DNA of 64,000 nucleotides from Strix aluco (taxonomy: Eukaryota; Chordata; Aves; Strigiformes; Strigidae), in contig NC_133938.1 of NCBI RefSeq assembly GCF_031877795.1, positions 12,246,920-12,310,919 of the forward strand, written 5' to 3'. Below, piece after piece: positions 44,585 through 58,071 of the stretch (position 1 is its first letter; the number at the start of each line of letters is the position of its first letter). Below the pieces are notes generated by a model. It had not been told where the DNA came from, made no database searches, and was given only the letters and a program-made list of their open reading frames with translations. Both the position numbers and the translations under genes were made by a program.

Positions 44585-47500
44585 CTGAAAGGAAATGGGA
44601 GAGACAGGAGGTCAGCAGGTACCCTGGCCAAGCATGCTCCCGTCCCCCACACTGCAGGAGCCTCCAGCTGGGGCAGGGCAGTAGCTTCTGCCAAGGAGAC
44701 AGACCCCGCTGCAGACCAGAAGAGCTCTTGCAGACCAAGGGCCTTCTCTTATCTAAAGCCAATACAGTCAGCAGGGACAGACCTGTGTACCTGAGGTAGG
44801 AGGTCTCCCCACGGGCTGGGTGAAGTTTTTTTGGCATGGTGAGATCTGGGCAACCCAGGTACCTTGGGCAGATGTTGCTGGTTATAGTGCTCCCCCAAGC
44901 CACTGCACACAAGAGTCCAACAGCACAGCATTAACTGTGGTATATGCTGGGGAACAGAGCTGGCTGAGAACATGGTGGCAGGACATGTTGTACCCACACA
45001 GAGCTCCCTGCCAAGGGAGGTCTCTGGGGGGGGCATTCAGCTGAAAAGCCCCAAGATCAGCCCCATCAAGGCTCTTGCCTCTGCTAGCCCTATCAAGAAG
45101 AAATCACACACTAAAGGTTACACTAATACAATGCGAAGGGTGAAACGGTCACATCTCCCGGCCAGGCATTTCAAAGCAATGATTGCTATAGCTGGTGTCA
45201 GCCCACCCAGATGTGTTCCCTGCAGCAGGCTTTAGCTGTGATCACAGCATCTGCCATCACCCCCCTGTGCTGGTACTATTAAACCACTTATATGAAAGCA
45301 GTAAGTAGTTTGTGGGGAGACCAAGGGGAAAGCAACTTTCCCCAAAATCTCCCAACCAGACCAGAATCCCAGTAAATGAATCCAGGTCTCCAGCACAGTG
45401 CTCTGGCCAGCTGGTAATCTGAGCTCTAAATACAATCTGAACCATGATAAAATCACTCTCCAGGAGCCTCCCTGGAATGGCCTCAAACCAACAAAGCACC
45501 AGCCCAATGAGCCCTCTGAGGGCACTTTTGCCATCGGTACTGCCTGCAAAGCACTGGTTTTATCCATCACATACAACGTGCATGTGGTTCTCCTGTCACC
45601 CACTGCTTGTCCCATCCTGTCCGGTCTAGGACAAGCAGCTCTCAGCCATGACTGCTGTGTGGCACTGACAGCCCCGGTCATGGCGTGCAGCCTGTTGCCA
45701 AGAGGTCCAAGGTACATAAGGTCCCTCTCTGGATCTCCAGCACATTTTGGAAATACCTCTCGCTGCTACTGTGCATTTATTTACAAGTCACTTCCATCCC
45801 CTCAGTGCACAGCAATGACAACAGTTAAAGCTGCTAAGGAAAGTTCAGGCAGGTCTTATCTTGTAACCTGTGTTCAAAAGAAGTTATTGATCTCCTCTGC
45901 TTCCAGTGACAGTTACCCGAATGCTGCAAAGGGTGCACCAGCGCTGGGAACAACAGGACCACATGTGCTAAACTGTGCTCTTTGGAACTCTGAAAATGCA
46001 GAAGACCCCGTCTCTAAACTGAAAAGACGCTGCCCAGAAACAACTCAGTGCTTGGCTTCTGCTATCATAAAAGCAGAAACTGAAAACTGGCATTGAAGAG
46101 AGCTGGTTCTTAAAAGGAAAAAAGCATGAATTTCAGAAAGCAGCAGTGTGAGCGATGGTGGTACAGAGCAGAGTGAGCTGGGAGAGCAGAGCTGTGTGTC
46201 CCTGTCACTTGGAGCCAGACAGCCAGGATCCCCCAATGTGCTGGAAACAGTCCCACATGTGGCATCTCAGCTGGGGGTCCCAGGCTTGGCCCCTGCCACG
46301 CAGCAGCGTCTGACAACACAGCCCCTTGCTAGGAACACACGGCACCGGCAGAGGCAGCCAAGTGTGCGTGCGTGCTCCTGCCAACAGGCAGTGAGCAGCT
46401 GTCTGCTGGCAGAGGCCACGCTGGGAACACCAGGTCTCATGCTTCACTTACATCTGGCTGGGCTTGTTGTTCAAAGCCTATCTGGAGCACCAGGGAGCCT
46501 GATACATCATAGCACCAGCTGATCCCTCCTTCACATCTTTCAGCCTCATCAAACTGTATGAGAAGCCAACTGGTTTCACCCAGGACAACCTGCTTACGTC
46601 CCTTGGTACAGACAGTAACGGGAAGCAGCCACTTTCAGGCAAACTCAAACCACCTAAAACGTCACCTCAGGCCACATGCAAGTGACTTATCTGATGGCAA
46701 GAGGAAATGTGCTTCGTGAAAGGTACAAGTGGACCAGGAATTTAAGTACAGGAGGTGGATAATAAAACTTTGCGTGATACAATTACAGTCTCGCACATTA
46801 TGGCTAGGTCTGGCTCCAGCACTGACTGCAAGGCTGCTGGCAAGACCTATAAACCTCTGGCTGTTCAGCATCCAGGCCGCTCTATATCCTGGGCACTGCC
46901 ACAAACTCCTCCTTCCAAGCAGAAAGCCACATGTAACGGAATTCAGCCTCCCACTTGATCCATGGATCTTAGTGGTGTCCACAGCAGTACAAGAGTATGT
47001 TTTGTGGCTGAATGTAAGACCACAGAGAAAGAGGATTCCCTGGTGAGGATGGGCTTCCATCCCTCCCAAAGAGCACTAGCAGGGCAATTGGTGTGGTGCT
47101 GCTCCCCCCATGCCCGACAGCAATGCAGGCAGGAGGGATGAGGCATGTCTTCAACACCAGCTCCGGTTACTGATTACAGGAGAGGGACTCACCCCACTGA
47201 CAGACAGAGCTAATCAGGCGAAGGAAGCTGCATTCCAGCACCAGTGGCTGCAGTGGGGAGAAGAGCAGGAACAGATTTCTCAAAACTGCCAGACAGAGGC
47301 ACGCACTTCGCTCCCACTGCCCTGATAGGGGAAAGGCAACAAAATACACCCTAAAACCCAGCAGGTTTTAGGGTATATACACCCTAAACAGCATACTGGG
47401 TAGCACAGCCTGGGCAACACACACTGCTGACAGGGCCCAGCAGGCGGGAAGGCTCTGTGAGATGGCTGCAGGGTCTCATGAAAAGCCAGGCTTTGGTAGG

Positions 47501-50500
47501 CTCAGGTTTGCTTTGGGGCCAGGACCATATTATGGCTGTTATAAAGGGAAGTTCTCTTTTGCCACCCCTCACTGGGTAAGCCGAGGTGCTCTGTGTAACC
47601 AAGCTTGCAGGCAAGTTGTCCTGCAAATCTCTCAGCTGCGCAACGTCCTGAGCTGCAGCAGGATGGTAAGAAAGAGGCAATGATCTGGCCACCTGTGTCC
47701 CCGTGGACAGGTTTGTGCTGTCAAGAGTGCTCATTTTGACATTTTAGCTAGAAGGTTGTGAGTAGGATTCATGCCTGGAGGATGATTACATGAAGCAGCT
47801 GCAATGCTGGTGGTTTATTCCTGCTACTACTGCAAAGAAGCCTTTTCCTGCCCTCGGATCCTGGATGCTCTTTGGCTGTGATGGCAAGATGCTCACTGTC
47901 CCTTCTGACTGCTTTGACGCTCTCTCCCTGTGTACACCAAGCTGTTACTGCCTCATTTCCTATTCTGATACGTGGGATCGTTCAGATTCACAAGCCTCCT
48001 GCCCCAAGTCCTGAAGCTACACCTCAGCATCACAAGCAGAAAACACCAGCTCTCATGAATCTGTACTTGCAGACAGTGATAAAGCAGCTCAGAGCGTTCA
48101 CTGTCACCTCCACCTTCTTGTCCCTGCATGTCACTGCCACTTACTGCTCCTGCAACCTGGCAGACTGGCTCTGCCATCTCCCCACTCTGCTGCTTGCATT
48201 GAGCGGGCGTCTGGTACAGCTTCCACTCGTGCAGACAAATGGGCTGCTTGTCTGAGCCCACGGCCGGAGTAGTGAACTTCTGGGAGTTCCAACAGGAACA
48301 CCTCAGGAGGCTCCAGAGCCCTTCTTGCTCTTTGGGGATCAGGCTGGGATTTCCTTTGCTTTGGGTCTCTCTCTGAGCAGCAAATGATTGCTCTTTTCAG
48401 CAGAGAGAGAAGCAGCAGGAGAGTTGCTCTGCAAGCACATGCACTGTTACGGCTGTCCATCCCCGAGAGATAGCAGTGGGTCTGATCGTTTGGTCACAGT
48501 TATTAGATCAAAATTTATCATCGGTTAAAGCCACCTTTCAGGGTTATGCAAATGCAGCAGCCCCAAACCACCTGTCCTTTTTTCTTGACAGTTCCATGAG
48601 GAAGCACAAAACATCCTCTGTCCCTTCAAGAGAAGCCAAGTAGAATATTTTAAGACTAAGAAAATGTTTCAGAGACCAACTCAGGAGGAAGGTAAGCTCC
48701 CCATCTGTAATCAATTACAATCAGGGAATGCCTCAGTTTCAGAGCACATTAGTTTTATCAAGTGTATTCCAATATCTTAAAATACAGGAAGATTAAATCA
48801 GAGAGAGCAAAGTCAATGAGGAATGCATTCAAGAAAAACAGCAAACTGTAAAGCAGGAGGTTTCTCAGTTCTGTTACATCGTCTGTATTTCTGCAAGTCA
48901 GCACCATTTCTCCCCAAAAACCTGCACAGAAACCACAGCAGCAGCAAGAAGTGCTACTTCACTGGTAACAGTAGGTTTCCAGTCTCCACTGGTGCTAATT
49001 TAACCTTCACTGCCTTGTCTCTAGAGCTGCTTATTTTTTATGATTCTGCCTTGCCCACGGCCTTGCTCTGGTCCCAGCATGCTGACCACACACACTAGGT
49101 GTTCTGTGGCCACCCTGAGACGCAGTTTCACCTCCCATGACACCAGTGCCCTGCCTCATTCAGGACCCATTGTCCCCTCCTCTCTCAGTCCATCCGCTGG
49201 GATATGACAGCTCCGCAGACTGCCCCATCCCGCCTGCACCCCGTTGGGAGTCACACGTAGTGAAACAAAAGGGAGGGCTGGGCATCCTCCTCTTTTCACG
49301 TTTAGGAGATATACTCACAGATCCTTTATGCCCGGTCATTCTTACACCAACTTGAAATCGCAAACATCTCTTTTAGCTCCTGCTTATTCTTAACATACAC
49401 AGAGAGAGCAATTGTATCTCTTCTCAGTCTTCATTTTACTAAGCTAAACAAGCCATGTCTTCCTTCTACCAAACCAGGCTGTTCATTTCCCCTATGAAAA
49501 ATGGGAAATTTCCCAGAACTGCAGTAGCTCCCTCTGTCCCCATTTACCCCAAATTTCCTTTTCCCGAGTCAGAAAAAAGGCTCACCATTGCCTCATGCAG
49601 AGGCAATTCTCTCCCTCTACAAGAAGTCCTTTCCTCTTGTCTTTCCAGAGTTGTATTTGCTTTTTTTTTTCACAGTAACAGCCTGGCATCCTGAATTATC
49701 CTGTGATTCATTTGTACCTATCTAAGCACTTTCCTCCTCTGCCATTGCCTCATGGTATCCCAGCTTAGAGTCAAAATTTCTGGTATTGCCCCTAACAGCA
49801 TGACCTTCCATTCATATTCTTAGGTTTCATGCCACCCAGTTTACTCCTGTTCTCAAGGCGCTCATGGTCTTCCTGGATGGTATGTTGATCCTCCTTTGTA
49901 TTGACCACACCTGGTTTTGTCTCATCACAAATTCCACTTGCATACCATTGCCTTCTGTGCCAAAAATTATTAAAGCAAACACTAAACATGACCTCCTGTG
50001 GGGGAACTCCCAGCCATCCATTCAGTGCTGCTCTTTGTTCTCCTTTAGAGAGACTATTCACATACAGGTGTTGCGCCAAACCGTAGCTTCTGAAGCCTAA
50101 CTAATAATACCTCACATGGCACAGTATCGCACGCTTAACTGAACTTCAGACAGACTGGGCTACTACACTTCCTCTGTCCCCAGAATGATCTTTTTTTTTT
50201 TTTTTAATCAAATAAAGATATTAAATTAGTTTTTGTAACCTGCCTTTGGTAAATCCATGTTGTGCTTGCTTTCAGGATTTAATTATTCTTTCATTTAAAC
50301 TCTGCTCTGAAGTTCTGAATTGTACCTCTGAGGTCAGATTAAGAGGTCTGAATTTGACAGGATTATTTTCCTTGTCATGCTCCCATCCCCCCAAAAAACA
50401 AAGGAAAAGGAGGTATTATGTCCATTACAATCTAATCCTGTGGAACCACGTGCAACCTGACAGATTTATTGAGGACCTTTTCCTCTGGACTTGCAGTTTC

Positions 50501-53500
50501 ATTGGCTCAGCAGCGCAGTGGTTGGAACAGAGATCTCAGGCTCCCACGTCTAGTGCATTAGCTTCAATGGCTTTTGCCTTTCCCTGCTGACCCAGTCATT
50601 TTCTGTTTCTATGAGCTTCTCACCATAAGCCATCCTCTCCCTTACGTTCATCATATCACCCTTATGGAGGTAATGTATTCATTCATCTGGTTCCCACTTT
50701 GGGTCTTTAATCCCTACACCTTCTGCTTCCTTCACCTCCCTGCATGCCACAGCCCTGGTAATTCTTTCCTTGTTTTCCTACTATTTGTTTGGCAGTAGGA
50801 CTGTCCAGTGTTTGTTTATTTTCCTTTGCAAGATCTAACTCCACTTGACTTTTGCCAGTTTCCACTTTCTCTCTGTCCTTTTCAACCACTGGGGTGAAGT
50901 CTCCTGATGCTCTCTTCCACTCTGCTGTTACTTCTAACACCACTTTGAAGCAGTCATTTATGAAGTTATGCCTACAGCCTTTTTCTGCCAGTTCCCCTCT
51001 TGCTGCAAACATGAATTGCAGGTAATATTTGCACTTTTCATAAAAAAGATTTCAAGTCTACAATAAGTCCATGAGCTCTTCAGTGCATCTACTTTTGGTA
51101 GCCCATTCTCCCAGGCTAGGCCTAAATTCAGAGAGGTCAAAGTCAGCACAGATGTCCCAATTCCACTGAGCACCCCGCCAGCACTGCTGAGTGATGCTCC
51201 GCAGCCTAGATACAGCTCTGCTTATCAAGCTCCCTCCTTTTGGAAGCAAAATCTGAGCTATAACATCCCTTCTGCTGCCTTTCCACTTAATTCAACCATG
51301 AAAACACTTGATCAAAGGCTATTTCCTAAAATGTCCCTCTGCAAGGACTTCATGCCTGCTAAAATCAGCTCTGAGAATGGTTTTAGCAGCTCTTCTCGTG
51401 CCCTCATGGTTGATGAGAAGAGCTGGGCTGGCTACTGCATCTGGGAATACCTGGACTCTCCCCTTGACAGTAATACTGGCTCCTACTACACGTCCATGAC
51501 AGTGTGACTTCTGATGGTACCGAGCACCCCTACAGAGGTCTGTGTTCAATGTTGGGGTCAGCAGCTGGGCTCTGGCACACCCCTGTAGATCTTTTACTGT
51601 CTTTTCCTACAGATACCTTGTCCAAACCCTAATTCTGGTTTTGTCCATCCTACAGCCTTACCTTCCTTGCTATTACTAGTGCACAGTGGTACCCCACGAG
51701 TGTTACCGTACTTCTGTCCTACTGAACAAGGCAATACCTGTGGTCTGGTCACGGCTGCTATTCCATCAATCTTTTCCAGATTTCTATTATATAGACACAC
51801 AGTCCTTAGGCACAGGAACAGCATGTGAGGCCTTCGTTCAGCAAAAACGCTGTCAAACAGGTGGCTTTTAAACAAAGACAAAAATGTATAAACCTCATCA
51901 GTCATCACTGCTGGCCCCAAGAAAAAGCTCTGCCCTTTCAGAGGTCCCCCTGCCCCAGCCCCTAACCTCCCCCTCCAAAGCTGACCTCCATTTCAGTCTG
52001 CACCATTCCTTGTACTCCAATCGCAATTCATCAGCCAGGCTCGAATAGCTGTGTTTTCAGTCTATAAATCACCAGGCTAGACATCTGCCTGGCTTTCAAA
52101 GGAGTTTTGTTCTTCTTGTTGGCTACCGCAAACTTTAAGGTACTTGGAGGCCTGAAGCAGCCCAACCACCCCCTCCCAAGCAACTTGCGTTGATTTAAAA
52201 TGCAAAAGACGGCTTCACAGAGAGAGCCCAGATGATGATAAAGCGCTATTGTTTGTGCCTTTATGGGCCGAGACTCCAAACTTCATGTTTGTGGATTATT
52301 CTGAGAGGTAGCTGCTGGCGGGGAGAGACAGAGACAAAGCTGTGTGTCACTGCATGCTGCAGGCCACCTCCCCTAGCCCTTGTGACAGTCCTTACACAGG
52401 CTGAATAAGAAGTGTTACAAGATGGTGTCCTCCAGCATCCCACAAAGACCTGTTGGGGAAGCGAAGCCAATGATCAGAAAGAAGCCATCAAAGGCGGCCG
52501 TGCCACCTCCCCCTCGGGTCAGGCAGCGAGTCACTGAAATGCCCGGCACAGCTGTATCAAAGGAGCTGACACCTCCAACAACATCGGCACTGGCGCTTGA
52601 TCTGCTTCTACAGTGAAAAGGAGACCAGTCAGCAGCTCCACTGCACGACACAAATGCTGCAGATGGGCTCTAGATGGAGAAGGGTGGCTTTTAACCACGC
52701 ATTCTCCATTTTACCAACCGCAAGTGCGTGAGGCAGTCTGCAGCCAGCTGCTAAGACGACAGCTCGGGGTGCTCCCTGTGTGGTGTCCGAGGCGACTCCT
52801 TGCTCACATTCTTGCTCCTGCAAGAAATGACCAGGAGACTGAAGCTCACCTCTGGATCATGAGGCCGGGGAAGGCTGTATGCTGGGGCAGAATGCTGGGA
52901 GCCAGTCTTGTGCTTCATTCTCATGATTTAGCACAGCCCCCAGCTCTCTGTTTCATCAACTCCTTAATGGATATGTTTTTACTATTCCAAACACTGTCAC
53001 TTTCTCATCCTGAAATAATTTCTGCCTGAAACACTAGCCTGTTTTGCCATTAGCAGTGAAAGTATATTGTAACCCTTATAGGCAGGTTCATTATTTTTTT
53101 AATCCGGAAAAGCCTTCACTCTATTTTAAAATTACTCCCTTTTTCCTCACCTCCATTTCCATGTTTCCTTCGCTATGTCCTCAGTGGATATGACACTTCT
53201 ACATTAATAGAAGACAGTGACTTGTGATAAAAATACACTTTTATGGAGGGCTTGGGCAGGAAGCATTACAGGACTTGAGCAAGAAATAAAAATACAATAA
53301 AGTATATCAAAATTCAGCTCCGATGGACTCATCGCCACGAAAACAGAAACAAGTGAGCAGACACCTTGGCAAGGACTCAATCATTTTCTGTACAGCATTC
53401 ATAGAAGCAGCCAAGGGTCAAAAGCTGTTGCAAAGTTATTTGGAATAGTGAAAACAGAACTGAAGGGAGATGACACACTTGGACATTCTTCATTTTGTAA

Positions 53501-56500
53501 GTTAAAACAAAGAGACAGGATTAGAGCTGAAAAAATCACCTGTGAGAGTTTACACAACAGCACTGGGTCTGTTGGGCAGCGGTCTCCCAGTAACAGATCA
53601 GAGAACAGCAGGCTGTCTTCATACCACCCAGAAAACCCCTGCCAAAGTGCAGGCCAGGGACGCTGCACCCCTGGCCATGATGGGAGAAGATGAGAGAGAA
53701 GGGGAGAAGGTGCTGGGCAGCAGAGCTGGGATCAAGGGGCAGTTCTGCACTGCAAGCATTGATCTTCCAGCTCACAGCCTGCACTGACAGCACTGCACCA
53801 GTGTGCTGCCAGCTCTCCAGAGCACACTTATGAACAGAAAAGGGTCTTCTCCACTAGGTCTTCCCGGACATACCCTCCCTGGAGTACAATGAGCTACCCA
53901 GGACAGAGGGTAAGGACGCCATCCAGGACTAAAATGGAAAAATTTACTCTCATGAGCATTCACAAGCACAGGAGAATCCATATATGTTTTGCAGTCATAC
54001 TACTGACCAGAGTCCCAAGACCATATACTTCCCCTTGACTGGTAACACTGATGAAGCTCCAGAGCATCTGCCTCCTTGAAGAACCTTCTCCTCCAGGGCA
54101 GGAAATGTCTGCCCAGCCCTCGGGAGGCAGAGATGCTGGAAGAGGCAGTGGAATCAGCTGCCTTCTGTGGTTGTAATAGCAGCACAATCTTGGACCTCGA
54201 GGGCTTTTACCCCTGCAGGGAAAGCAAAGACTAAGCAAAACTATACACTGGGGCTGCCTGTTTCTCCTCTTGGGAATTCAGCCGCTGGTCCCACAGAGCA
54301 ACAGGAAAAATCACATTCACTTCCACAGAGATTTTATCACCTCAGTCTTGGCATGGGAGAGGCATCTCCGCCCAGCTGTGAGCAAGTGAGCGCATTTTGC
54401 TGGCTTTTTTTATGTAATCAGAACAAATTCCTCGGAGATGACTCACAGGGTTTCAAGGGTGTCCAGAGAGATGTCAAGCAGACCTCAAGTGTAAATCAGT
54501 GACACACCTTGCCGAGAGGACAAACGCTTGTCAGCAAACCCTTTCCCCCTGCAGACACCAGGCAAGGGAAGGAGCTCGATGGATGTTCCCAGGGAGGCTC
54601 CCACGAGGCACACGCACACATGTGGCACCTCCAGACCCAGGATGCTGCTGGTGTTTACATTTCTTCTGTAAAGACAGTGATGGTTTCAGGGTGGAGCTGG
54701 AGTGCTTCCCTGCAGCTGCTCTCCAGGCTTAAACACTGAAGATTTTTGGTCATTCAGGCTGGAGGAGCCCAGCAGTCAGGGAAATGATATGAACTTCAGA
54801 AATAGAGGTTCTGCCCCACCAAAGCCCAGTCAAACTGCAGAGGTTCCTGCCTGGGATGTTCATTATGGCAGTTGTTTCAGTGCTGTCATGTTGCTACATT
54901 AAGCAAACCAGTTCCATTCCCCTGCCCCTCCCCAGCCTATTTCAAGGCATAGCCTGCTTTAGTGGCTCCTTTAGAGGCTGAAATATAGAGGAGGACCAGG
55001 AAGAACTAGACCTGGACACAATCCCAGAAGTCCAAGTTAACACTGAGGAAAATGCTGTGGATGCTCTTGGGCCTTTGGGTGTCAGAGCAGATGGAACAGA
55101 CAAAAACCCTTGGTGGAGCTTGGCTCTGGGTCAGTCTTCTTTCACTAATGCCAAGAGCGAGGTTTGGCACAAGGAACCAATGCAGGCCAGCCTCCCAATT
55201 TGCAAACCACATGCAGGTCTCTCTTCAAGCAGGGTGTGCACGGCGCTTCCAGTCTAGAGTGGGGCAAATCTCCATTTGTGTGTTCTTTGAGGGCATCTGC
55301 AGAAGACACAACCCAACTACTATGCCCTTCACCTTTCAACTTCACCCTCAGATGACTAACAATTACCAGCTACCATCAATATTAAATGGGAAAGAAAGAA
55401 ATGCAATCCTCTCTTTGCTCTTCACATTCCACAATATCACAAACAATTTGTCATATTGGGAGTGGCAGAAGCAGGAGGAGCATTAATTATTGATACTTGG
55501 GAACAGATGGCTTTTCTTGTACTGGGGCAGTGAAATGTAAGAGGAGCCTGTGGGTGAGGATGTGAGGATTAGATGGGCGGACTCATATCGGATAACCAGC
55601 CTTCAAGTGGAACAGGAACCTTCCTCCTAGAACCAGCTCCACTGGCCTGCAGAGCTCTCATCGACAGCCCTGGCTGCAGAAACAAATCCACTGACATCTA
55701 AACTAGTGAGGCTTCACCAGAACCTTTCAACACTCCCTCACCTCCGTACAGAACATCCTGGACACGATGACTGACAGCTTCCAGACAGCAGAGGCCTGAC
55801 AAACCAGGCACCAACTGGTCTCTCTAGGAGACCCTACTGATTGGATTTCACATGTTCATCCTCATCTACTGCCCTGTGCCATGCAAGGTTTACTCCTGAG
55901 ACCACATATGGTGTCCAAGAGTGACTCCCTTCTGTCTTCCACTTGCTTCTGCATCCCACTCAGGGTGCTGGCCTCCAGAATCAAAGATCCAAGTGATCTG
56001 GACCAGCGACTTCAACAGCAGACTCTCATCTAACTCTTTTTGCTACCTTTTCCCATTGATCCATATAAGGATCAAGAGCAAGAAGACTTCATTCTTGTCA
56101 GCTCCTGTGTAAGTGTCCTTGAAGTTGGAGACACCTACCAGGCTGCAAAACAGGCTTGGCACAGGACACCCGCTGTGAGTATCCCTGTGTCCAAGAGTGG
56201 ATTGTGGGACTGAGATCCTTATGAGACAGGGGGAACAACTGGGCAAGAGTGGTTCTCCACCAAAGGCAGACCCTTCACCAGAGTGGACACAGTGGCACCA
56301 CAAAGACAAAAGCGTTTCCTGAAACTTTCATGAACAGTCTATGTACCCACTGCTGGAGCCAGGCATCTGCATGCATTTTCAGTCTGGTGTAGTTGTGTCT
56401 TTGCTGGAAGACTGAAGAACCAGCTGTACGGACTCAGACCTGGGCCTGCATAGCCCAAGGTCCTGTCTCAAGGTTATAAGCAGACATCCAGTGAAGAGTC

Positions 56501-58071
56501 AGAACTGGGCAAGCCAATGGTATTACCTCCTCTACTACTGCAAGAATGATATTCCTCAGCTATTTTCCACTCGCAGATTTCACAAGCCAGACACCATCTC
56601 TGTACATAGTGACTCAATTCAGTTTTCTTCTGTGGACATAACCCTTAAATCCTGTAAATGGGCACTCACTTTCCCAGCCAGCCCAGATTAAATCCATGGT
56701 TATTCCATTGAGCAAGGCAGACTTTCTTGCTACCTCCACAGGCCCAGAAGGTACCTCAGAACCACGATATCCAGTCCCTTCATATGTTGGGGACCTCATC
56801 ATGGTCTTTTCCCAAACTCAGTTTGTTCTCTTGGCCTCTCCTGAGAGGTTGTTCCAAAGCCTCATTACACTGATAATTAGACTCGCTCTTCTCATTTCTC
56901 AAGCTGACTAATCACTAATTTCTAATGCCTCTCAGTCTGCCTAGGGTCATACAGCCTGCAGTCTGTGAGAGTTCTAAAACACATACAATCTTGTGATTTG
57001 GGAAAACACAATTTTCCAGCTTCCCTCCTCGCCTGGATCAATGGCAAAGTGCTACAGGTGAACAAATGCTAAGTGCCAGGAGACAGCTACTGTCCACGAA
57101 CAGTAAAACATTTCACAATATGGAGTAGGATTGAGAAAGTTTCCCTATCTAGGAGCCAGTGAAGAGGGGGAAGCAATCTTAGAAAGGCCTGGGCCACATC
57201 TGTGCTGGGAAAGATTGTACTCTACCAAAAAAGCAGCAAACCTTCCCACTATAGAAGCTCTGACCAGTGTCCAAGTTTGGTACAGGAACGGCCCGACCTG
57301 AAAGAGTGTCTTTATGCTGCTGCATTATACCAACATGAGAGCTTTTGTTCCTCTAAAAATGCTGTTCAACTCACTGTGATAGTACCAGAAAACGTTTCTA
57401 ACGTAGATCTGTCTTTAAAGAGCAGTCTCCACAGAGCCATGATGTGTTTACACTAGCTAACTGCTGCTGAACAGTCAGCTGAGAGCTAACATGCACGGGC
57501 TAATCTCACCTCCCCCACATTTCACAGGGGCTGAGGAGAGGATCATCTAGCAAAAGAAGCCTATGGATTAGAGAGCAATACAATGGATCAAAAAGCAGGA
57601 GGAGGCCACATCTTTTCAACCCCACAGCAGAATTGCTCCCTTTCACCCTAACTCTAGTTAACATTTATGTGAATCTTTTCCCTGCTGCTCAAAGAAGGAA
57701 TCACATTATATACACATTCCAGAGAACTTTTCCCAGCAGAAATAACCATTTTTAACACACATTGTGCTTGGGGAATGTCTAGAATTTTACACGCAAATGC
57801 ATGGGTGGAGCTGTTCTGACCCATACAGGAAAGCTGTAAGTTGACATCACCATCCCAGTCAGGCTCTGGAGTCGGGGCGGTCGGCGGGCTTGGGAGGAAG
57901 ATGTGCTTGGCAGGAGCTCCCTACCTCTTTGATGGCAGACATCTTGATGTTCTCATAGTAGTGCAGCGGTGCATTGGGTGAACTCATGTCATAGCCAAAC
58001 CCAGCTACCGCCACCTCATCACAGTTGTGGAGCGCCATGGTTATTGCTACGCTTCCCAAGGTGGGGATGTT
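44495..58071 (-). CDS. ST3GAL3: ST3 beta-galactoside alpha-2,3-sialyltransferase 3, C-terminal part (last two coding exons)
   Basis: A type II Golgi membrane enzyme that transfers sialic acid from CMP-Neu5Ac in alpha-2,3 linkage to terminal galactose, chiefly on Gal-beta-1,3-GlcNAc. The window carries the last 78 residues in two exons: 57,925-58,071 and 44,495-44,584. Sialylmotif S is NIPTLGSVAITMALHNCDEV followed by AVAGFGYD. Motif III is HYYE. Motif VS (H-x4-E) is HNIQRE in the last exon, containing the catalytic histidine. The end is VITDLTSGI-TGA. Identity with the human C-terminus, as I recall it, is very high. The transmembrane anchor, stem and sialylmotif L exons lie to the right of the window, which fits the very large size of this gene in mammals. 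The final intron is 13.3 kb and contains CR1 relics. Confidence 0.96.
47348..47374. repeat. Inverted repeat, 11-bp perfect arms
   Basis: ACCCTAAAACC (47,348-47,358) and GGTTTTAGGGT (47,364-47,374) with a CAGCA loop. A further ACCCTAAA follows at 47,381. No terminal structure of a known transposon was recognised. Confidence 0.7.
49300..51060 (-). mobile_element. Degenerate CR1-type LINE (reverse transcriptase relic)
   Basis: Read on the minus strand, broken frames follow the order of the CR1 reverse transcriptase. A pre-RT segment (KSQVELDLAKENKQ, about 50,840) comes first. Next are RPINLTS (about 50,330), QHGFTKGR (about 50,250) and a decayed AFDTVPH-like stretch (about 50,130). Then comes VPPQEVMFSVCFNNF, corresponding to the canonical VPQGS-VLGPVLFNIF segment (about 49,980). 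Last are CDETKPGVVNTKED in place of the ADDTKLGG block, and a downstream LSKMKTEKRYNCSL-like stretch (about 49,420). Stops and frameshifts are frequent and the catalytic Asp pair is altered, so it is dead. A 15-base T run (50,191-50,205) interrupts it. The upstream limit is uncertain and may reach 51,250. Confidence 0.8.
50191..50205 (+). repeat. Homopolymer T(15)
   Basis: Fifteen consecutive T on the plus strand inside the CR1 relic (A run on the element's own strand), probably a slippage expansion. Confidence 0.9.
56700..56960 (-). mobile_element. Possible CR1 3'-tail fragment
   Basis: On the minus strand the stretch TGAGGCTTTGGAACAACCTC then TCAGGAGAGGCC resembles the CR1 3' segment with 'GAAC-GCCT-CC-AGGGA-G'. 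The following AAAAGACCATGATGAGGT and GGACTGGATATCGTGG also fit a decayed tail. Similarity is by eye and weak. Confidence 0.35.
57925..58071 (-). CDS. ST3GAL3: ST3GAL3 penultimate coding exon (49 residues)
   Basis: It encodes the segment from NIPTLGSVAITM to NIKMSAIKE, holding sialylmotif S and motif III (HYYE). The acceptor is CTCTCAG|AAC and the donor is AAAGAG|GTAGGG, phase 0 at both ends. Confidence 0.96.

Larger units (their letters stand above)
44585..57924 (-). other. ST3GAL3: ST3GAL3 last intron (13.3 kb)
   Basis: It holds a decayed CR1 LINE (about 49,300-51,060) and a possible CR1 3' tail fragment (about 56,700-56,960). An 11-bp inverted repeat lies at 47,348-47,374. AT-rich stretches carry scattered AATAAA on the plus strand near 53,285-53,300. 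No exon was recognised. Confidence 0.6.
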
